Part shown: one piece after another, positions 14,498 to 17,618 of the stretch | Position numbering within the stretch: position 1 is the first letter of the stretch | How the letters are laid out: each line of letters opens with the position of its first letter | NCBI GenBank assembly: GCA_002344525.1 | Contig: DDTJ01000044.1 | Location: 1-17,618, forward strand | Reading direction: 5' to 3' | Length of the DNA: 17,618 nt | Source of the DNA: Akkermansiaceae bacterium UBA2367 | Lineage (GTDB): Bacteria; Verrucomicrobiota; Verrucomicrobiia; Verrucomicrobiales; DEV007 | The notes under the pieces: generated by a model | What the model was told of the DNA's origin: nothing | The model's input: only the letters and a program-made list of their open reading frames with translations | Databases searched by the model: none | Program-made: the position numbers and the translations under genes

Positions 14498-14787
14498 GAA
14501 GACCGGGAATGAACGGGAATCGCGGCGGCAGTCAACCCGCAACTGGTCGCCGTCGCCGTTCCCGTCCGACCAAGGCCACTGGCCTCGGCGACAGATTCCG
14601 CCTTCCATGGCCACCCGACCACCCCGACCACCCCATCGAGCCTTACGAAAAAAATTCACCACCGCCGTCACGGGATCAGGCGGCGAATTTGATTGCGCGG
14701 CCCGCCGCATCCCTCTAGTCTCTTCGCTCTCGCACAGGCGGGGAAGTCCCCGTCGCGATCCCAAAACTCAATCCGACTGAAACCCAC
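14498..14787. promoter_or_regulatory. Divergent intergenic region between aroC and the DUF5069 gene
   Basis: This 290-base gap must hold promoters for both directions. Near 14643-14660 an A-rich tract is present. TTGATT (14689-14694) and TCTAGT (14714-14719) could be -35 and -10 boxes reading toward the DUF5069 gene, but the 19-base spacing and 4/6 matches make this tentative. GACCACCCC is repeated around 14615-14634, and AGGCC/GGCCT (14573-14577, 14581-14585) can form a small hairpin. No coding evidence was found. Confidence 0.35.
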
Positions 14788-15228
14788 ATGAGCAACATCG
14801 TTCCCCTCATCAGCTCCGGCACGGCCGGCCCGCTCGGCGTCCTCCACCTGCCCCGCCTTTGGCTCAAGGCCTCGCTCGGAGCCGCTGGCAAGCTGCACTC
14901 CGACTACCCGGCCATCGGCGCGGGCTACGACCAAATGGTCCTCGACGGCCTCGGCATCGACAAAGGAGCCTTCGAGTCCTTCATCAACAGCGCCAAGCCC
15001 TCCTACATCGAGTTGGAGAACTGGATCCTCGAGCAGAAGGGCGGCTCCCTCGACCAGGACGCCGTGGACAAACTGAACGCGGCGATCAAGGGTTACATCC
15101 ACGCCGACGGCACCCGCGCGGAGATCCTCGCTTCCGCCGGGCGCGACGACGACGGCACCATCAAGGATGCCGTGAACCTCAACAACCTCGACGACTGGGC
15201 CATCTTCCACGCCGCCGAGTTGAAGTGA
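14788..15228 (+). CDS. DUF5069-family protein
   Basis: This 146-residue soluble protein has the arrangement I associate with DUF5069. An N-terminal GPLGVLHLPRLWLKASL segment comes first, then LHSDYPAIGAGYDQMVLDGLGID and FESFINSAKPSYIELENWILE. The end contains NLNNLDDWAIFHAAEL. It has no signal peptide, membrane segment or catalytic motif. The family is small, found mainly in verrucomicrobia and planctomycetes as I recall, and has no established function. The gene stands alone: a 290-base gap upstream and a probable terminator about 40 bases downstream suggest a single-gene transcript. No Shine-Dalgarno site is seen before the ATG. Confidence 0.75.
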   Translation: MSNIVPLISSGTAGPLGVLHLPRLWLKASLGAAGKLHSDYPAIGAGYDQMVLDGLGIDKGAFESFINSAKPSYIELENWILEQKGGSLDQDAVDKLNAAIKGYIHADGTRAEILASAGRDDDGTIKDAVNLNNLDDWAIFHAAELK

Positions 15229-15270
15229 GATTCCTTCCTCCGCGCTTCACGCGCTCCCTTCCGGGTCCGC

Positions 15271-15307
15271 CGCCGCTCCTTGAGTGGCGCGGGTCCGTTT
15301 CTTTTTT
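15271..15307 (+). terminator. Probable rho-independent terminator of the DUF5069 gene
   Basis: CGCCGCT (15271-15277) pairs with AGTGGCG (15283-15289), one G-T included, around CCTTG. A T-rich stretch TTTCTTTTTT (15298-15307) follows eight bases after the stem. The distance is longer than usual, so efficiency is uncertain. Confidence 0.5.
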
Positions 15308-15491
15308 GGGGAAGTTCCGCGCGGCCATTCGCACGTCTCCGCGACACTGGTGCGAGGCCGATGGCCTCGCCGGACTGCCTCGGGACGACGGAGCTGACAA
15401 AAGTTGGAGCAAGTCCGCGCACTTCAAGGCTGGCGGTCCGCAAGCGGTGGCTCCAGTTCCGTTTCTTTTCACGGATGGCGCGACAAAGCGG
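15308..15491. other. Non-coding gap with small hairpins before fabV
   Basis: The gap between the DUF5069 gene and fabV is 312 bases in all, and this is the part after the terminator. It contains a perfect 8-base hairpin, GCGAGGCC (15352-15359) and GGCCTCGC (15363-15370), with a GAT loop. Further on, TGGAGC and GCTCCA (about 15405 and 15452) form a looser inverted pair. No convincing reading frame or RNA gene was seen. Confidence 0.5.
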
Positions 15492-15519
15492 TTGTTTTTC
15501 CCGCCCGCACTGCTATCCC
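15492..15519 (+). promoter_or_regulatory. Possible fabV promoter
   Basis: TTGTTT (15492-15497), a 16-base spacer and TATCCC (15514-15519) preceded by TG could be a weak promoter with an extended -10. It lies 22 bases before the ATG. Match to consensus is 3/6 in each box, so low confidence. Confidence 0.3.
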
Positions 15520-15540
15520 TGAACCTATCCTGTTTCGTTG

Positions 15541-16749
15541 ATGATTGTCGCGCCGAAGATCCGAGGTTTCATTTGCACCACGGCCCATCCCGATGGTTGC
15601 GCCGCGAACGTGTGTTCGCAGATCGACTATGTGAAGAGCCGCGGACCGCTCCCGCATTCTCCGAAGAAGGTGCTCGTCGTCGGAGCCTCCACCGGCTACG
15701 GCCTCGCCTCGCGCATCGTGCCCGCCTTCGGCGGTGGCGCCGCGACCGTCGGCGTCTTTTTCGAGAAACCGGGGACGGAGAGCAAGACCGGCAGCGCCGG
15801 CTGGTACAATTCGGTCGCCTTCGAGGAGGCCGCCGCCGAGGCCGGGTTCTACGCGCGGAGCTTCAATGGCGACGCCTTTTCCAAGGAGATGAAGGAAGCC
15901 GTCGTCGCCGCGATCCGGGAGGATCTCGGCCAGGTCGATTGCGTCGTCTACAGTCTCGCCTCGCCCCGCCGCACCGATCCCGAAAGCGGCGAGGTTTACA
16001 AGTCCGTCCTCAAGCCCATCGGCGCGGCCTACTCGCAGAAGAACCTGAACACCGACACGGCGGAGGTGAACTCCGTGACCATCGAGCCCGCGAACGAGGA
16101 GGAGATCGCCCACACCGTGAAAGTGATGGGCGGGGAGGATTGGGAACTCTGGATCGAGGCCCTCGCGGACGCCGGGGCAATGGCCGAAGGCTTCACCACC
16201 GTGGCCTACTCCTACATCGGCCCCGACCTGACTTATCCGATCTACACCAACGGCACCATCGGCCGGGCCAAGGAGCACTTGGAGGAGTCCGCCGCGCGGA
16301 TCAACGGGCGTTTCGGCCCTGGCAGCGCTTGGGTCTCGGTGAACAAGGCCCTCGTCACCCAGGCCAGTTCGGCCATCCCCGTGGTGCCGCTCTACATCTC
16401 CCTGCTCTACAAGGTGATGAAGGAGAAGGGTCTGCACGAAGGCTGCATCGAGCAAATCCAGCGGCTCTTCGCCGACCACCTCGCCAGCGGAGGCGCTCCG
16501 GCGCTCGACGGGCGCGGTCGCATCCGCATCGACGACTGGGAGATGCGCGAGGACGTCCAAGCCGAGGTCGCGGCGGCGTGGGAGACCGTCGCCACGGAAA
16601 GCCTCTCCGAGATTTCGGACTTCGCCGGCTACAAGAGCGAGTTCCTCCGGCTTTTCGGCTTCGGCCTCGAAGGCCTCGACTACGGGGCCGAGACGAACCC
16701 CGAGCGCGAGCTGCCTTCCGCGCAGGAGCGGTCGGACCACGGCGGCTGA
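15541..16749 (+). CDS. fabV: FabV-type enoyl-ACP/trans-2-enoyl-CoA reductase
   Basis: This 402-residue single-chain reductase of the short-chain dehydrogenase superfamily reduces the enoyl double bond with NADH in the last step of each fatty acid elongation cycle. The opening IVAPKIRGFICTTAHPDGC, the nucleotide-binding GASTGYGLASR (48-58), ESKTGSAGWYN (80-90) and YSLASPRRTDP are FabV signatures. The catalytic pair is Tyr235 and Lys244 with the diagnostic Tyr-x8-Lys spacing (YTNGTIGRAK). Other SDR enoyl reductases use x6. Length matches FabV (about 400), more than FabI (about 260). A TTG lies one codon upstream of the ATG; the ATG is preferred. FabV enzymes of other bacteria are known to resist triclosan; here that is inference only. 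An L,D-transpeptidase gene follows after 59 bases. Confidence 0.95.
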   Translation: MIVAPKIRGFICTTAHPDGCAANVCSQIDYVKSRGPLPHSPKKVLVVGASTGYGLASRIVPAFGGGAATVGVFFEKPGTESKTGSAGWYNSVAFEEAAAEAGFYARSFNGDAFSKEMKEAVVAAIREDLGQVDCVVYSLASPRRTDPESGEVYKSVLKPIGAAYSQKNLNTDTAEVNSVTIEPANEEEIAHTVKVMGGEDWELWIEALADAGAMAEGFTTVAYSYIGPDLTYPIYTNGTIGRAKEHLEESAARINGRFGPGSAWVSVNKALVTQASSAIPVVPLYISLLYKVMKEKGLHEGCIEQIQRLFADHLASGGAPALDGRGRIRIDDWEMREDVQAEVAAAWETVATESLSEISDFAGYKSEFLRLFGFGLEGLDYGAETNPERELPSAQERSDHGG

Positions 16750-16808
16750 ACCCTTTCCAACCCCCATCATCCAAGCAACCATCGACGCCCGACACCGCCA
16801 GATCGACC

Positions 16809-17384
16809 ATGAATAACAGAATCCTTGCCCACTGCCTCCCGCTTTGCCTCGTGTTCGGAGCGCTGGCCTTGAGCTCCTGCAATTCCACCGGGGGCAGCCG
16901 CGACCAAGCCGCTGCCGCCGTGCGCCAAGGGGACTTTTTCAAGCGCAGTTTCTCCGCGAGGCCGAAGGTCCAGCGGCATAAGAGCGGAGCCCGCGTCAAC
17001 CACTTCGTGCTTTCCCAAAGCAACAAACGCAACACCCGCCTCGTCATCGACATCGCCGACCAGCGCGGCTACCTGCTCGTGGACGGCAAGGTCGCCGTCA
17101 ACACCCCCGTTTCCACCGCCCGCGCCGGCAAGCACACGCCGCGTGGCACCTTCTCGATGGGCCAACGCGTCCGCAACGGGAAAGTCTCGTCGATCTACGG
17201 CGTCCAGATGCCTTACTGGATGCGCCTTGGCGGGAGCGTCTACGGCGTCCACGCCGGGATCGTTCCCGGATACCCCGCCTCAGCCGGTTGCGTCCGCCTT
17301 CCCATGGAGGCGGCGGCGATCATCTTCGACAACACCGCCCCCGGGACGAAGGTGAGCATCTACAGCAAGTGGGACGGAGCTTGA
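16809..17384 (+). CDS. L,D-transpeptidase (YkuD) lipoprotein
   Basis: This 191-residue protein has a lipoprotein signal (LALSSC, lipidated Cys24) and so is exported and membrane-tethered. The YkuD catalytic domain covers about 75-187. The motif is YGVHAGIVPGYPASAGCVRLP, with His148 and the nucleophile Cys161 in the SxGCVR consensus. Such enzymes make 3-3 cross-links in peptidoglycan or attach lipoproteins to it, acting outside the cytoplasmic membrane. The N-terminal stretch (25-75) is a charged linker, and there is no LysM or SPOR domain. The ATG at 16809 is chosen because the frame, though open far upstream through fabV, shows no coding sense before it. It lies 59 bases after fabV and may share its transcript, but a functional link is not evident. 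Confidence 0.9.
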   Translation: MNNRILAHCLPLCLVFGALALSSCNSTGGSRDQAAAAVRQGDFFKRSFSARPKVQRHKSGARVNHFVLSQSNKRNTRLVIDIADQRGYLLVDGKVAVNTPVSTARAGKHTPRGTFSMGQRVRNGKVSSIYGVQMPYWMRLGGSVYGVHAGIVPGYPASAGCVRLPMEAAAIIFDNTAPGTKVSIYSKWDGA

Positions 17385-17401
17385 TCCAGTGTTCGGCCCT
17401 G

Positions 17402-17436
17402 TAGAGCCGACTCGCCGAGGCCGGACCGGTTCTACG
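17402..17436. repeat. Hairpin after the L,D-transpeptidase gene
   Basis: GTAGAGCCG (17402-17410) pairs with CGGTTCTAC (17428-17436) over nine bases with one G-T wobble, around a 17-base GC-rich loop. No T-run follows, so it is not a classical terminator. It may be a dispersed palindromic repeat. Confidence 0.5.
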
Positions 17437-17618
17437 AGCAGCCTCGCATCGCCGAGGTCTACCGCTATTTGCAGCCCTTCGTTGATCGTGTTTACGAGAC
17501 GGGCCGCACTACAGCCATATCCTCCCTTCGAAGGCGAGGAGGCGGCTTGGGTGGACGAGCGTCTGCGGTCTGCGGGTTTGCGGTGAGGTTCTCCTCCTAC
17601 TCTTCCTCCTCCTCGTAC
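17437..17618. other. Right-end stretch, no confident gene; TTACTC-like sequence at the very end
   Basis: No gene is called. One forward frame reads FYEQPRIAEVYRYLQPFVD from 17431, which looks protein-like, but it has no start and turns into low-complexity sequence. From about 17590 the sequence is CTCCTCCTACTCTTCC, resembling the left arm of the TTACTC element, and a further copy may start here and run past the window. Confidence 0.3.

Noticed and set aside
14498..14764. 89-codon N-terminal extension of chorismate synthase
   Set aside because: Conserved aroC sequence starts at MGSTFGHLF (14497). The extension has no conserved features and would consume the promoter region.
15469..16782. 437-residue open frame on the - strand
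   Set aside because: Antisense to fabV, which has complete catalytic motifs.
14859..16808. Long + frame continuous with the L,D-transpeptidase
   Set aside because: It overlaps the DUF5069 gene and fabV in another frame and is Arg-rich without motifs. Only the part from 16809 carries a signal peptide and the catalytic domain.
17389..17586. 65-residue open frame at the right end
   Set aside because: It starts within five bases of the transpeptidase stop, runs through a hairpin, lacks a ribosome site and shows no recognisable sequence.

Overview
The window is a dense, high-GC stretch of bacterial chromosome with housekeeping genes (clpX, pdxH, hpt, moaD, gatB, aroC, fabV) mixed with lineage-restricted membrane proteins. 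Several features suggest a Verrucomicrobiota-type (PVC group) genome: a DUF5069-type protein, a DUF4126 protein, a GYF-RDD membrane protein followed by a zinc-ribbon membrane protein, a large protein ending in a 'LLYSVGPDG...DDGG' tail, weak or absent Shine-Dalgarno sites, and many short palindromic repeats between genes. This assignment is inference from gene content and was not tested by a search. No rRNA, tRNA, CRISPR array, transposase or phage gene was seen.

Layout. Positions 2-874 (+) hold the 3' end of a membrane acyltransferase with an SGNH domain. Positions 902-4679 (-) carry pdxH, a secreted esterase, a metallophosphoesterase and clpX, read right to left. A long inverted repeat (4737-4833) separates them from the divergent hpt-moaD pair (4888-5717, +), whose stop and start overlap by four bases. 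Positions 5814-8940 (+) form a three-gene block: a 502-residue anchored protein, a GYF-RDD membrane protein and a zinc-ribbon membrane protein. This block is bracketed by two same-orientation copies of a hairpin element built of TTACTC/GAGTAA units around a conserved core. Positions 9061-10671 (-) encode a DUF4126 protein and a small membrane protein. A 154-base composite palindrome (10818-10971) follows. Next come aroC, a CvpA-like membrane protein and gatB (14497 to 11002, -). The right end is on the + strand: a DUF5069 protein, a likely terminator, fabV and an L,D-transpeptidase lipoprotein.

The housekeeping genes serve separate pathways: protein unfolding, vitamin B6, purine salvage, molybdopterin sulfur transfer, transamidation of tRNA, chorismate synthesis, fatty acid elongation and peptidoglycan cross-linking. 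I see no defence island, biosynthetic cluster or secretion locus. The most unusual content is the repeat set. At least four different repeat families lie between genes. Two of them overlap start codons, and the TTACTC element flanks a module of uncharacterised membrane proteins.
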